Shown here in pieces: positions 1 to 7,724 of a stretch of 64,000 nt of DNA. Source of the stretch: Methylomonas rapida (GTDB taxonomy: Bacteria > Pseudomonadota > Gammaproteobacteria > Methylococcales > Methylomonadaceae); contig NZ_CP113517.1 of NCBI RefSeq assembly GCF_024360925.2, positions 3,410,001-3,474,000 of the forward strand. The letters run 5' to 3'. The notes under the pieces are model-generated. The model did not search any database. It had not been told where the DNA came from and was given only the letters and a program-made list of their open reading frames with translations. Numbering within the stretch: the stretch's first letter is position 1; each line of letters begins with the position of its first letter. The translations under genes were made by a program, and so were the position numbers.

Positions 1-531
1 CAGCGCACCGGCACCGGCCTCCTGAATGCAGATCAGCAAGTCGACGGCGCGGTAGCGCGCTTTGCCCGTAGCAAAAGCCAACCCGGCCAGCATGGTTTCG
101 CCAATGAAACGCGCCAAATCGACGCCATCACGCGATAGACTCAGGACGCGCTGGCCGAATCTGGCCAGAAATGACAGTCGTTGATCGGTACGATGGGCAT
201 CGATGCGCTCCGGCACGGTGCAGGCCAGTTTCAGCAGGGCTTGCACGCCATCCGGCAATGCCGAGGTATCGAGCTCGATGCCGTTCTGGCGGGCGTATTC
301 GTCGATGCGATACAAATAGCTGGGCAGGCGGCTATCCCAGGCGCTAACGCCTGCTTCAAGCACGAGGCGGCGGGGATTTCGCTTGGACAGCTCGGCCAGG
401 GTTTCAGCGAGCGGCGGAATCGCCGCGCCGCTGGCCCAGTGGCCGCTGAATTTCAACGCCAGCGCGGAATTCGGCAATGCTTCCAACCGAAGTTCGCCCT
501 TCAGTCCGCTATTGGTAGATTCAATCGACAT
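1..531 (-). CDS. MlaE-family ABC transporter permease with N-terminal STAS domain (partial)
   Basis: Translated from the ATG whose first base is 531; the gene runs off the left edge, so about 177 N-terminal residues are visible. The first ~100 residues look like a STAS fold (MSIESTNSGLKGELRLEA, then a conserved LEAGVSAWDSRLPSYLY stretch). They are followed by the linker FGQRVLSLSRDGVDLARFIGETML and RYRAVDLLICIQEAGAGAL, which is the usual entry into an MlaE/Ttg2B permease domain. Such permeases sit in the inner membrane and work with an ATPase and an MCE protein in intermembrane lipid transport. The partners are not in view. The reading frame and family are well supported; the substrate is inferred from the family. 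Confidence 0.8.
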   Translation of the reverse strand, partial: MSIESTNSGLKGELRLEALPNSALALKFSGHWASGAAIPPLAETLAELSKRNPRRLVLEAGVSAWDSRLPSYLYRIDEYARQNGIELDTSALPDGVQALLKLACTVPERIDAHRTDQRLSFLARFGQRVLSLSRDGVDLARFIGETMLAGLAFATGKARYRAVDLLICIQEAGAGAL

Positions 532-560
532 GCAAACCGTCCGCGGGCTGAGCCGCTGTG

Positions 561-1151
561 TTAGCTGGCATCGGCCGCTTGTTGCAGATAGGCCAGCACA
601 TCGTCGTTATCGACTTGGTAATAAATATCCGCGACCGGCACCGTGACATCGACCGAATAAAAATGAATCTGGTCGCCGAGATAATAGTACGACGACTGCC
701 AGCCGTCGCGGCGGCGAAACACCACGATCTCGCCCCTGTCCTGCTCGATCAGAACGTATTCCTCCAGGCTCGGCAGGGCCTGGTAACGCAGGCGTTTGAC
801 CGTCTGGTCGAAACGCCGCGTGGCTTTGGACAGCACTTCGACCACGATCACCGGCGCGCTTTTGTAATATTCGTCCTGGTCGTCGCGCTGGCAGACCACC
901 ATCACGTCGGGGTAAAAAAACGCCTGATCGGCCTTGACCTTCATATCGGCCATGAAGGTGCGGCAGGGCGTGCCTTTGAGCCGATTTTTGAATTCGGCGA
1001 ATAAATTTCCGGCCAGCAAATTATGGTTCTCGCTGGCGCCGGCCATCGCGTAAACCTCGCCGTCGAGAAACTCGTGTTTGACCTCGGCGATCGATTCCCC
1101 CGCTAAATAATCAGCCGCGCTGATTTTGTATTCGGCATAGTGCAGATTCAT
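561..1151 (-). CDS. Uma2 family (DUF820) restriction-endonuclease-like protein
   Basis: A 196-residue protein with the Uma2/DUF820 pattern: an N-terminal EHEFLDGEVYAMAGA-like stretch (here VKHEFLDGEVYAMAGA), then FYPDVMVVC, then VIVVEVLSKATRRFD and a C-terminal beta-rich tail. The PD...ExL arrangement (P-D near residue 81, V-E-V-L near residue 104) is the PD-(D/E)XK nuclease-like core of this family. Its biological role is poorly known. It stands alone between the MlaE-like gene and parC on the same strand. Such genes are often multicopy in cyanobacteria and some methanotrophs. Confidence 0.85.
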   Translation of the reverse strand: MNLHYAEYKISAADYLAGESIAEVKHEFLDGEVYAMAGASENHNLLAGNLFAEFKNRLKGTPCRTFMADMKVKADQAFFYPDVMVVCQRDDQDEYYKSAPVIVVEVLSKATRRFDQTVKRLRYQALPSLEEYVLIEQDRGEIVVFRRRDGWQSSYYYLGDQIHFYSVDVTVPVADIYYQVDNDDVLAYLQQAADAS

Positions 1152-1208
1152 AGTTGAGCCCCGTTTTTTCTGCCAAAGAACGCCTGTTGCTTGCCGTGGG
1201 CTACCCGA

Positions 1209-3446
1209 TTACACCACCACGGATTCCAGCCCATCCACTTTCTGAAACCCGCGCGGCAAGATGTTGCCGCGGTTGGCTCTGTTGCCGGAATACTGTTCGA
1301 TATCCATCGCTTTCAGGGTGACAAAGCGTTTGCCGGAGATCACTTTCAGCTCGGCATGCGCGGCCAGCGCGGTGACCGCCACTACCGCATCCTTGCCACT
1401 GGTCAAATCGGCACCCGGAATCTGGATCAGCTTATTGCCCTTGCCTTTCGCCAATTCCGGCAAATCAGCCGCCGGAAAAATCAGCAAGCGGCCTTGCAGG
1501 GTCGCTACGGCCAGCAGATCGTAACCTTGCGGGATAGGCGCCGGGGTTAATACTTTGGCTTTATCCGGCAGCGTCAAAACGGCCTTGCCTGCCTTGTTCT
1601 TGCTGTACAGTTCTTTCAATTGCACTCTAAAACCGTAACCGGCGTTGCTGCTCATCAAGACCCAGTCGTCCGGCTGGCCCGTGAATACATCGGTAAACAG
1701 ACTGCCGGGCGGTGGATTCAGGCGTCCGGTCAAGGGTTCGCCCTGACTACGTGCCGATGGCAAGTCATGAGTGGTGATGGTGTAAACCCGTCCGGTAGAA
1801 TCCAGCACATAAGCCGGCTGCGTCGTTCTGCCCTTGGCGGAAGATAAATAACCGTCGCCGGCCCGGTAATTCAAACTTTCCACCTCGATGTCGTAACCTT
1901 TGGCTGCGCGTATCCAGCCTTTTTGCGACAAGATGATGGTGACAGGCTCGTTGGCGATCAGTTCGGTGGTATCCAATGCTTGCGCCGCGCCGCGCTCGAC
2001 AATCGGTGAACGGCGATCATCGCCGTACTTTTCTGCATCGCGCTCGATTTCCTTGCGTATCAAACGATTCAGCAAGCGCTCCGAACCCAGGGTTTTCTCC
2101 AGCGCTTGTCGCTCCTGCTCCAATTCGTCCTGTTCGCCGCGGATTTTCATTTCCTCCAGCTTGGCCAAATGCCGCAATTTCAGCTCTAAAATCGCTTCCG
2201 CCTGAATATCGGTCAAGCCAAACCGCTCCATCAAGACCGGCTTGGGATGGTCTTCGTTGCGGATGATCGCAATCACTTCGTCGATGTTCAGATAGGCGAT
2301 CAGCAAGCCTTCCAGGATATGCAGGCGCGCCAGCACCTTGTCCAGACGGTGTTGCAAGCGGCGGCGCACGGTCTCTGTCCTGAAACAGATCCATTCGATC
2401 AGAATCTGTTTCAGATTCTTGACTTGCGGCTTGCCGTTCAGGCCGATCATGTTCAAATTGACCCGGTAGTTTTTCTCCAGGTCGGTGGTGGCAAACAGAT
2501 GCGACATCACCGCATCGACGTCGGTGCGCTTGGTTTTGGGGATGATCAGCAAACGGGTCGGATTTTCATGATCGGATTCGTCACGTAAATCCTCGATCAT
2601 CGGCAGTTTCTTGGCCAACATTTGCGCGGCGATCTGTTCCAGCAATTTGGCGCCGGACACCTGATGCGGCAAAGCAGTAATCACAATGTTACCGTCTTCG
2701 ACCTCGTATTTGGCACGCATTTTCACCGAACCGTTGCCATTGGCGTAGAGCTTTTGAATGTCGGCGGCAGATGTAATGATCTCGGCGTCGGTCGGATAAT
2801 CCGGACCTTTGATATGTTGCAGCAGACCTTCCAATGGCGTTTCTGGCTCGTCCAGCAATTGCAGACAGGCATTGGCGACCTCGCGCAGATTGTGCGGCGG
2901 AATGTCGGTGGCCATGCCCACCGCAATCCCCATCGTGCCGTTCAGTAAGACATTGGGCAGGCGGGCCGGCAGCAGGCTAGGCTCTTTCAGAGTGCCATCG
3001 AAATTGTCCGCCCAGTCCACCGTGCCCTGCCCCAGTTCGCTGAGCAGGGTTTGCGCATAGGCTGTCAGCCTGGATTCGGTATAACGCATCGCCGCAAAAG
3101 ACTTGGGATCGTCCGGCGAACCCCAGTTGCCCTGGCCGTCGATCAGCGGATAGCGATAGGAAAAATCCTGCGCCATCAACACCATGGCTTCATAACAGGC
3201 CGAGTCCCCGTGCGGATGATATTTACCCAGCACGTCACCGACGGTACGCGCGGATTTTTTGTATTTGGCCAACGCGGTCAGCCCCAGCTCCGACATCGCA
3301 TAAACGATGCGGCGCTGCACAGGTTTGAGGCCATCGCCGATATGCGGCAAAGCCCGATCCAAAATCACATACATGGAATAATCCAGGTAAGCTTTTTCGG
3401 TAAATTCTTTTAAAGGGAGTTGTTCGAAGTTTTCCTGTACGCCCAT
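1209..3446 (-). CDS. parC: DNA topoisomerase IV subunit A
   Basis: ParC with ParE relaxes and decatenates chromosomes. The 745-residue protein begins [28 protein letters not shown] and contains [21 protein letters not shown] near residue 32. The catalytic tyrosine lies in [11 protein letters not shown] near residue 120, and a GyrA/ParC breakage-reunion core and C-terminal beta-pinwheel repeats follow. The frame is open 12 codons further upstream to a TTG, but the ATG with first base 3446 matches the usual ParC N-terminus and has AGGA upstream. ParC is preferred over GyrA because of the length and the [16 protein letters not shown] insertion. parE is not adjacent. Confidence 0.95.
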   Translation of the reverse strand: MGVQENFEQLPLKEFTEKAYLDYSMYVILDRALPHIGDGLKPVQRRIVYAMSELGLTALAKYKKSARTVGDVLGKYHPHGDSACYEAMVLMAQDFSYRYPLIDGQGNWGSPDDPKSFAAMRYTESRLTAYAQTLLSELGQGTVDWADNFDGTLKEPSLLPARLPNVLLNGTMGIAVGMATDIPPHNLREVANACLQLLDEPETPLEGLLQHIKGPDYPTDAEIITSAADIQKLYANGNGSVKMRAKYEVEDGNIVITALPHQVSGAKLLEQIAAQMLAKKLPMIEDLRDESDHENPTRLLIIPKTKRTDVDAVMSHLFATTDLEKNYRVNLNMIGLNGKPQVKNLKQILIEWICFRTETVRRRLQHRLDKVLARLHILEGLLIAYLNIDEVIAIIRNEDHPKPVLMERFGLTDIQAEAILELKLRHLAKLEEMKIRGEQDELEQERQALEKTLGSERLLNRLIRKEIERDAEKYGDDRRSPIVERGAAQALDTTELIANEPVTIILSQKGWIRAAKGYDIEVESLNYRAGDGYLSSAKGRTTQPAYVLDSTGRVYTITTHDLPSARSQGEPLTGRLNPPPGSLFTDVFTGQPDDWVLMSSNAGYGFRVQLKELYSKNKAGKAVLTLPDKAKVLTPAPIPQGYDLLAVATLQGRLLIFPAADLPELAKGKGNKLIQIPGADLTSGKDAVVAVTALAAHAELKVISGKRFVTLKAMDIEQYSGNRANRGNILPRGFQKVDGLESVVV

Positions 3447-3531
3447 ATTTTTGCGAGTGATCCTAAGCAGTCGTGTCGCCAATTTGCGACGTTTATAGAC
3501 CCATTAAAATACCACAGCCAGCGATAGTGGA

Positions 3532-3705
3532 TTCGAAAGTCGATTCAATGGCAAGACAGTAAGAATGACAGTTGGCGACGTCAAGGCCTGACGCCTCAGC
3601 AAAGCCCAAGAAGAAGCCCGCCAATCGCAAATGCCGGAACCGTACTCAGGTAAGCGAAGGCGAACAATATCGCCAAAACAGAGAAAGCCAAGGAGCGAGT
3701 TAAAT
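3532..3705 (+). pseudogene. Decayed relic of a tyrosine integrase (N-terminal fragment)
   Basis: From 3532 the plus strand reads FESRFNGKTVRMTVGDVKA, a stop, then RLSKAQEEARQ. This matches residues ~49-78 of the intact integrase at 4277 (FESRFNGKTIRMTIGDVKAW...SLGKAQEEAR). The conserved tryptophan codon has become TGA. DNA-level similarity then continues out of frame through 'gccaaaacagagaaagccaa' to about 3705. Nothing of the catalytic domain remains. It lies in the same orientation just outside the left repeat of the mobile element and so records an older integration at the same site. Confidence 0.8.
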
Positions 3706-3787
3706 CCGAAGTCATGCGTGTGGCCATTCGCATTTTTATGCCAATTGTTAAAGAATGAACATGAAATAACCCATGCAAGCATTCGGT

Positions 3788-3832
3788 GTAGGTGCGGACT
3801 TATCCGCGCAGTGCGAATGAATTCGCACCTAC
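3788..3832. repeat. REP-like double hairpin
   Basis: The outer arms GTAGGTGCG (3788-3796) and CGCACCTAC (3824-3832) are exact inverted repeats. Inside are a second pair (TGCGGA/TCCGCG) and GTGCGAAT/ATTCGCAC. The nested arrangement resembles REP/BIME-type extragenic elements mobilised by RAYT transposases. No RAYT gene is in the window. It lies in a non-coding stretch between the integrase relic and the left attachment repeat. Confidence 0.55.
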
Positions 3833-3941
3833 CAATGCCGAGATTATTTCCCACACATGCCTAAAATACTTGCAGTGATTGATATTCCCTATAGGTTTAT
3901 CAAATCAGATTACAAGAGTGAGCACAAAATCAACAAGCAAT

Positions 3942-3974
3942 AAAAAAGGCCTAGGTCACTCGACCTAAGCCTTT
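3942..3974 (-). terminator. Rho-independent terminator copy at left element end
   Basis: Read on the minus strand: AAAGGCTTAGGTC, a short loop, GACCTAGGCCTTTTTT. It matches the terminator behind the intact tRNA-fMet at 15834-15867, so the integration duplicated both the tRNA 3' end and a similar terminator, or the left copy is the original chromosomal terminator. Confidence 0.8.
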
Positions 3975-3979
3975 ACTTT

Positions 3980-4035
<56 letters not shown>

Positions 4036-4160
4036 ACAACAGCACATTTCCTGGCGTTGACTGGCATTCCCAAAAATCAATAAATAACTGATTTTTATTG
4101 GAATATAAATTTACCGCTATTTTTATTTGTTGATTGTCATTCCCAAAAATGCCTATAATC

Positions 4161-4269
4161 TGCCTACAAATTGCCTACATGGATTTTCATGTAGGAACTT
4201 CGGGCGAGTTTTCGGGATTTTTTATCCCAGCCCCCACACCTGCCTACATTTGTAGGCAATTTGTAGGCA
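4161..4269. promoter_or_regulatory. Cluster of TGCCTACA integrase arm-type sites, left end
   Basis: TGCCTACA occurs at 4161-4168, 4172-4179 and 4241-4248. Its reverse complement TGTAGGCA occurs at 4251-4258 and 4262-4269, and a shorter TGTAGG at 4190. The same paired motif reappears at the other end (15799-15817). Repeats shared by both ends and lying beside int are expected for integrase arm-binding or excisionase sites. The cluster immediately upstream of int may also autoregulate it. Confidence 0.65.
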
Positions 4270-4276
4270 GACGATT

Positions 4277-5590
4277 ATGGCAACCATCAAACTAACCGGC
4301 GCAAAAATCGACAAGGCACAGCCGGAACCCGGCAAGGCCCAAACATTTATTTGGGACAGCTCAACCCCTGGTCTGGCTCTTCGCATCACTCAATCGGGCG
4401 GCAAGGCCTATATCTTTGAAAGCCGGTTCAATGGCAAAACCATCAGGATGACCATCGGCGACGTTAAAGCCTGGAGCCTTGGCAAGGCCCAAGAGGAAGC
4501 CCGCAGACTTCAAACCCTCATCGATGCCGGACAAGACCCCAGGCAGGTAAAAGCCGAGAAGATCGCCAAAGCCGAGGCCGCCAAAGAGCAGGCCAAAGCC
4601 GATGAAATCCGCAACAGTCTCTTGGTTCAATCCGCGTGGGATGAATACCTAAGCAGCAATCAAGACTATTGGGGCGAACGTCATTACCGGGACCATATCA
4701 ACCTATCCCAGGCCGGCGGACAGCCCAAAAAACGCGGCACAGGCTTAACCGTGCAAGGCGTGTTATATCCATTGCTGCAAATGCGCATGGTCGATATAAG
4801 CGCCAGCGTCTTGGCTGACTGGCAAAAGCGAGAGGCAGAGACACGCGCGAACAATGCCCGGCAAGGGTTTGAAATGTTCCGCGCGTTCTGGCGTTGGTGC
4901 GGACAGCATGAGGTGTATGCGCGTGTGATCGATGCCCCCATCGTCGAGAATCAGGACGTTAGAAAGAAAGTCCCCAGCCGTAAAGCCAAAAAGTTTGACG
5001 TATTACAACGCGCCCACCTGCAAGACTGGTTTGCAGCGGTCCGCAACCTAAGCAATCCGGTTATATCGGCCTACCTGCAAGGCTTGTTACTGACCGGCGC
5101 CCGGCGTGAAGAACTGGCCGAGCTGAAGTGGTCGCATGTCGATTTCAAATTGGGCGCAATGTGGATCAAAGATAAGGTGGATGCCGAAGGCCGCATGATT
5201 CCATTGACGCCTTATTTGCGCAGCCTGATAACCGCCCTGCCCCGGCGCAATGAATGGGTATTCAGTAGCCCCACCGCAGCCGACGGCAGACTAGGAGAAC
5301 CTAGGATTGCCCACAATCGCGCCTTGGATGCGGCCGGCCTGGAACATGTCACTCTGCACGGATTACGACGTACGTTTGCATCATTGGCCGAATGGGTCGA
5401 AATGCCGGTCGGTGTCGTCGCTCAGATCATGGGACACGCGCCCAACGCCACCGCAGAGCGGCATTACAAATCCCGCCCGTTAGAGCTTTTGGCTATCTGG
5501 CACGGTAAATATGAGGCCTGGATATTGGAACAGGCCGGCGTCGAGTTTTCGAACGACAAACAGGTTGAGGGTTTGCGCGTTATCAAATAA
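4277..5590 (+). CDS. int: Tyrosine site-specific integrase
   Basis: A 437-residue P4/DUF4102-type integrase that recombines the element with the tRNA site. The N-terminal arm-binding domain (residues ~1-95: PGLALRITQSGGKAYIFESRF, TIGDVKAWSLGKAQEEAR) is followed by a core-binding domain. The C-terminal catalytic domain has Arg in LLLTGARREELAELKW, His-Leu-Arg-Arg in LHGLRRTFASL, His in IMGHAPN and the nucleophilic Tyr in ERHYKSR. The start ATG lies just after the repeat cluster. All catalytic residues are present, so it is probably active. A broken homologue lies at 3532. Confidence 0.95.
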   Translation: MATIKLTGAKIDKAQPEPGKAQTFIWDSSTPGLALRITQSGGKAYIFESRFNGKTIRMTIGDVKAWSLGKAQEEARRLQTLIDAGQDPRQVKAEKIAKAEAAKEQAKADEIRNSLLVQSAWDEYLSSNQDYWGERHYRDHINLSQAGGQPKKRGTGLTVQGVLYPLLQMRMVDISASVLADWQKREAETRANNARQGFEMFRAFWRWCGQHEVYARVIDAPIVENQDVRKKVPSRKAKKFDVLQRAHLQDWFAAVRNLSNPVISAYLQGLLLTGARREELAELKWSHVDFKLGAMWIKDKVDAEGRMIPLTPYLRSLITALPRRNEWVFSSPTAADGRLGEPRIAHNRALDAAGLEHVTLHGLRRTFASLAEWVEMPVGVVAQIMGHAPNATAERHYKSRPLELLAIWHGKYEAWILEQAGVEFSNDKQVEGLRVIK

Positions 5591-5595
5591 TCCGC

Positions 5596-5623
5596 TTGCA
5601 GCTGCTACCCTGTAACATATAAT
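5596..5623 (+). promoter_or_regulatory. Candidate sigma-70 promoter of the toxin-antitoxin operon
   Basis: TTGCAG (5596-5601), a 16-base spacer and TATAAT (5618-5623). The toxin ATG is at 5629, so the expected transcription start falls at or beside the start codon and no Shine-Dalgarno is visible. The message may be leaderless. Confidence 0.5.
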
Positions 5624-5628
5624 TAACA

Positions 5629-5958
5629 ATGTACACAATCGAAGATTACCAGACAGATGATGGAAAGTTGCCGTTTAAAGATTGGCTTTCCGATTTAGCT
5701 GATCGGCAAGCGAAGGCAAGAGTATTAACGCGAATTCAACGCATGGCAGCCGGTAATCTTGGAGACTGCAAGCCCATACAAGACGGCGTGTGGGAATTGC
5801 GTATCGATTACGGTCCTGGTTATCGCATGTATTACGCGCAGGCCGGCGACAAATTGCTGTTGTTGCTGATCGGTGGCGACAAGCGAAAACAACAGGCCGA
5901 CATTGCCAAGGCCGTTGACTATTGGCAGGATTGGAAACGGAGAACGCGCCATGAGTGA
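5629..5958 (+). CDS. RelE/ParE-family toxin of a HigB-like addiction module
   Basis: A 109-residue protein of the 'addiction module killer' type (COG3657-like): FKDWLSDLADRQAKARVLTRIQRM, then GVWELRIDYGPGYRMYYAQ and LLLLLIGGDKRKQQADIAKA. These proteins fold like RelE and usually cleave mRNA at the ribosome. The stop overlaps the antitoxin start by 8 bases, giving the toxin-first order usual for this family. It probably stabilises the integrated element. Confidence 0.88.
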   Translation: MYTIEDYQTDDGKLPFKDWLSDLADRQAKARVLTRIQRMAAGNLGDCKPIQDGVWELRIDYGPGYRMYYAQAGDKLLLLLIGGDKRKQQADIAKAVDYWQDWKRRTRHE

Positions 5959-6265
5959 AGCATCAAGACCCCATGACCAAACCGTTGTCGAGTTGCTTAG
6001 AGAAGATCCCACGTTTGCCGATGAATACCTGGCGGCGGCGCTGGATGAAGTAGATCAACCCGGTGGGCGTGAAACATTATTGACAGCCTTGCGTCATATC
6101 GCAGAGGCTCAAGGCATGGCCGAAGTGGCAGAACGCGCCGGTATCAAACGTGAAAGCCTTTACCGGGCACTCTCACCAAAAGGAAACCCCACCATCAAAA
6201 CCTTGCTGGCCGTTACTAAAGCGGTCGGTTTGAAACTGTCGGTACATCGACAAGCAACCGCTTAA
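5951..6265 (+). CDS. HigA-like antitoxin
   Basis: 104 residues starting at the ATG at 5951, which overlaps the toxin's end. The C-terminal half carries a helix-turn-helix (GMAEVAERAGIKRESLYRALSPKGNPTIKTLLAVTKAVGLKLSVH), typical of the antidote partner of the preceding toxin family. It should neutralise the toxin and repress the shared promoter. An in-frame extension upstream exists but lies inside the toxin gene and is not needed. Confidence 0.88.
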   Translation: MSEASRPHDQTVVELLREDPTFADEYLAAALDEVDQPGGRETLLTALRHIAEAQGMAEVAERAGIKRESLYRALSPKGNPTIKTLLAVTKAVGLKLSVHRQATA

Positions 6266-6354
6266 CCCCTTTTTACCAAGCCTATCCCGACGGGGCGAAC
6301 CCGGATTCCTTCAACCAGCAAGCAGGTGAAGGCTTGCGCCTCATAAAATAATGC

Positions 6355-6383
6355 TTGACAAAATCAACACAGGTCAATAATCT
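6355..6383 (+). promoter_or_regulatory. Strong sigma-70 promoter ahead of a small RNA
   Basis: TTGACA (6355-6360), a 17-base spacer and TAATCT (6378-6383). It is the best promoter match in the element. It fires into an 80-nt non-coding stretch ending in an intrinsic terminator, then the gene cluster starting at 6642. Confidence 0.7.
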
Positions 6384-6389
6384 GCACCC

Positions 6390-6469
6390 ATCCACTGAGC
6401 ACAGTGGACGGGATTCGAACCCCGTTTCAACCATGGCGTCAAAAGCGCCGCATTCATAGCGGCTTTTTT
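6390..6469 (+). ncRNA. Candidate small structured RNA (immunity- or attenuator-like)
   Basis: Between the promoter at 6355 and a T-run at 6464-6469 there is no convincing ORF. Three hairpins are visible: CCACTG-AGCA-CAGTGG (6392-6407), ACGGG-loop-CCCGT (6408-6425) with TTCGAA in its loop, and a terminator (GCCGC/GCGGC, 6447-6463, then six T). The motif TTCGAACC recurs downstream in the leader at about 6553-6560 and 6593-6600, so the loop could pair with it. The layout recalls the phage P4 CI RNA, in which a short leader transcript controls termination before the replication genes. Function is inferred, not shown. Confidence 0.5.
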
Positions 6470-6641
6470 GTGCCCGTCATTCAGCGCGGCGTGAGTCGTG
6501 TTATCCTGTTTTGGCGGGCTGTTCTGGGCACCCTCGCGGTGGCCGTTGCCTTGGTACGGTAGTTCGAACCCATTACAGCCCGTCGCCCAAAGATTCGAAC
6601 CTTTGCCGACGGTTACTTACCTGAACCAAGGAGTCGTCGCT

Positions 6642-7022
6642 ATGACTACGCAAATCATGGGCGCAATCCGCCCAAAAACACCCAATACACAACTCGATTT
6701 ATTCTTTCAGGAAATACTCGCGCACGATCAAGAGCGCAAGGCGGCCACCGAAACCGGCATTCCTGCATTAATCCGCTTGGCCAACGTCGCCAAACGAGAC
6801 ACAGGCCAATCAAAAACCGTTCGCCTATTCCTATTGGGCCTTTATAACGGCTATCGCTTCCCCTTCAATCTGATAACACTTCGTAGCCTGGACAAAGAAC
6901 TGTTCGATGACTGCATGGCCGTACTGACACTTGATGCGAGAGCGACCGCAAAAGAGGTTCACCAATACCTGAGCAACGGCGGTGAGCTTTTCGAGCATTG
7001 GGCTCAAGGGGGTGCGCAATGA
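6642..7022 (+). CDS. DUF7673-like small protein
   Basis: 126 residues from the ATG at 6642, preceded by AAGGAG (6628-6633). A longer frame starting at 6498 is rejected because it would cross the leader. The core is GIPALIRLANVAKRDTGQSKTVRLFLLGLYNGYRFPFNLITLRSLDKELFDDCMAVLTLDA, which I recognise as the DUF7673 pattern (G-Q-S plus FLLGLYNG). Function is unknown; such proteins are common on mobile elements. Its stop overlaps the next ATG by four bases. Confidence 0.75.
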   Translation: MTTQIMGAIRPKTPNTQLDLFFQEILAHDQERKAATETGIPALIRLANVAKRDTGQSKTVRLFLLGLYNGYRFPFNLITLRSLDKELFDDCMAVLTLDARATAKEVHQYLSNGGELFEHWAQGGAQ

Positions 7023-7288
7023 CCGCAAACATTTTGAAGCATCGCATCGACGAAACCGAGATCGATCAATTACCCATGGTCGATGATGCCATCATGAGTT
7101 CACTCAACCGAGCGCAAGGTATTCTGATTCTGTTGTCTTTTAACTTCGATGAAGGCGTCCGGAATCAAGCGGCTGATCATGTCGTGGCGAAGGCGCTTGA
7201 TTCTGTTTTGGCCGAATTGACCGATGTTCGCGAAATTTTCCGGGCCTACAGCCGCACGGCATCTTTGCGTACAGGAGGTGCCGAATGA
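7019..7288 (+). CDS. Small hypothetical protein of the element
   Basis: 89 residues starting at the ATG at 7019, in a four-base overlap (ATGA) with the preceding stop. Predicted mostly helical (MVDDAIMSSLNRAQGILILLSFNFDEG, VVAKALDSVLAELTDVREIFRAY). Residues ~20-45 resemble the opening of the next gene's product in size and helix pattern. No family recognised. Its position suggests co-translation with its neighbours. Confidence 0.65.
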   Translation: MTANILKHRIDETEIDQLPMVDDAIMSSLNRAQGILILLSFNFDEGVRNQAADHVVAKALDSVLAELTDVREIFRAYSRTASLRTGGAE

Positions 7289-7584
7289 TTTGCTCGATTC
7301 AAATTGCGCTACTGCAACTGTTCGAGGCAGCAAAAGATAACCTGGACGACGATCAGCTTATATTTTTCGGCAATCTGCTGTTGCATGCCGACGAAGAAGC
7401 CCAAAACCTTTGCAATACGGTGACAGCCTTGGCCATGTGTGATGTTAGCGAACGCTTACCCGATGGCGAGATTCAATCTGTACTGCTTGGACTGGCCAAC
7501 AGGGCCGGAACCATTGCGGCATTGATCCAGATTGGCGCGAAAGCCAAGCAAATGGCCGCCGAACGCAAAGGGGGCGCACGATGA
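7285..7584 (+). CDS. Small hypothetical protein of the element
   Basis: 99 residues, acidic and helical (LLQLFEAAKDNLDDDQLIFFGNLLLHADEEAQNL; AGTIAALIQIGAKAKQMAAERK). Starts at the ATG at 7285, overlapping the upstream stop by four bases, with AGGAGG shortly before. I do not recognise the family. It is one link in a chain of translationally coupled small genes from 6642 to 8386. Confidence 0.65.
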   Translation: MICSIQIALLQLFEAAKDNLDDDQLIFFGNLLLHADEEAQNLCNTVTALAMCDVSERLPDGEIQSVLLGLANRAGTIAALIQIGAKAKQMAAERKGGAR

Positions 7585-7724
7585 TGACTCGAGCCAACAC
7601 CAATCAGATTTCAAAAAACCGGGCCAACCTGGAACGCGCAGCCCGGATAAAACACAACCCACAATTCGACAAAAGGTCGTTGATAGCTGGCCTGGCGTTG
7701 CTGTTTTTTGGAGGTGAGAAATGA
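7581..7724 (+). CDS. 47-residue putative membrane microprotein
   Basis: A short frame from the ATG at 7581 (four-base overlap with the previous stop; a second ATG follows at once) to TGA at 7722-7724, itself overlapping the next ATG. The first ~33 residues are basic and polar (TRANTNQISKNRANLERAARIKHNP); the end SLIAGLALLFFGGEK could be one short membrane helix. The unbroken ATGA coupling on both sides is the main evidence that it is translated. The sequence may serve mainly to couple translation. Confidence 0.45.
   Translation: MMTRANTNQISKNRANLERAARIKHNPQFDKRSLIAGLALLFFGGEK

Noticed and set aside
6403..6425. tRNA-like T-arm (ACGGG...TTCGAA...CCCGT)
   Set aside because: No acceptor, D-arm or anticodon stem surrounds it. 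It is better explained as a hairpin of the small RNA.
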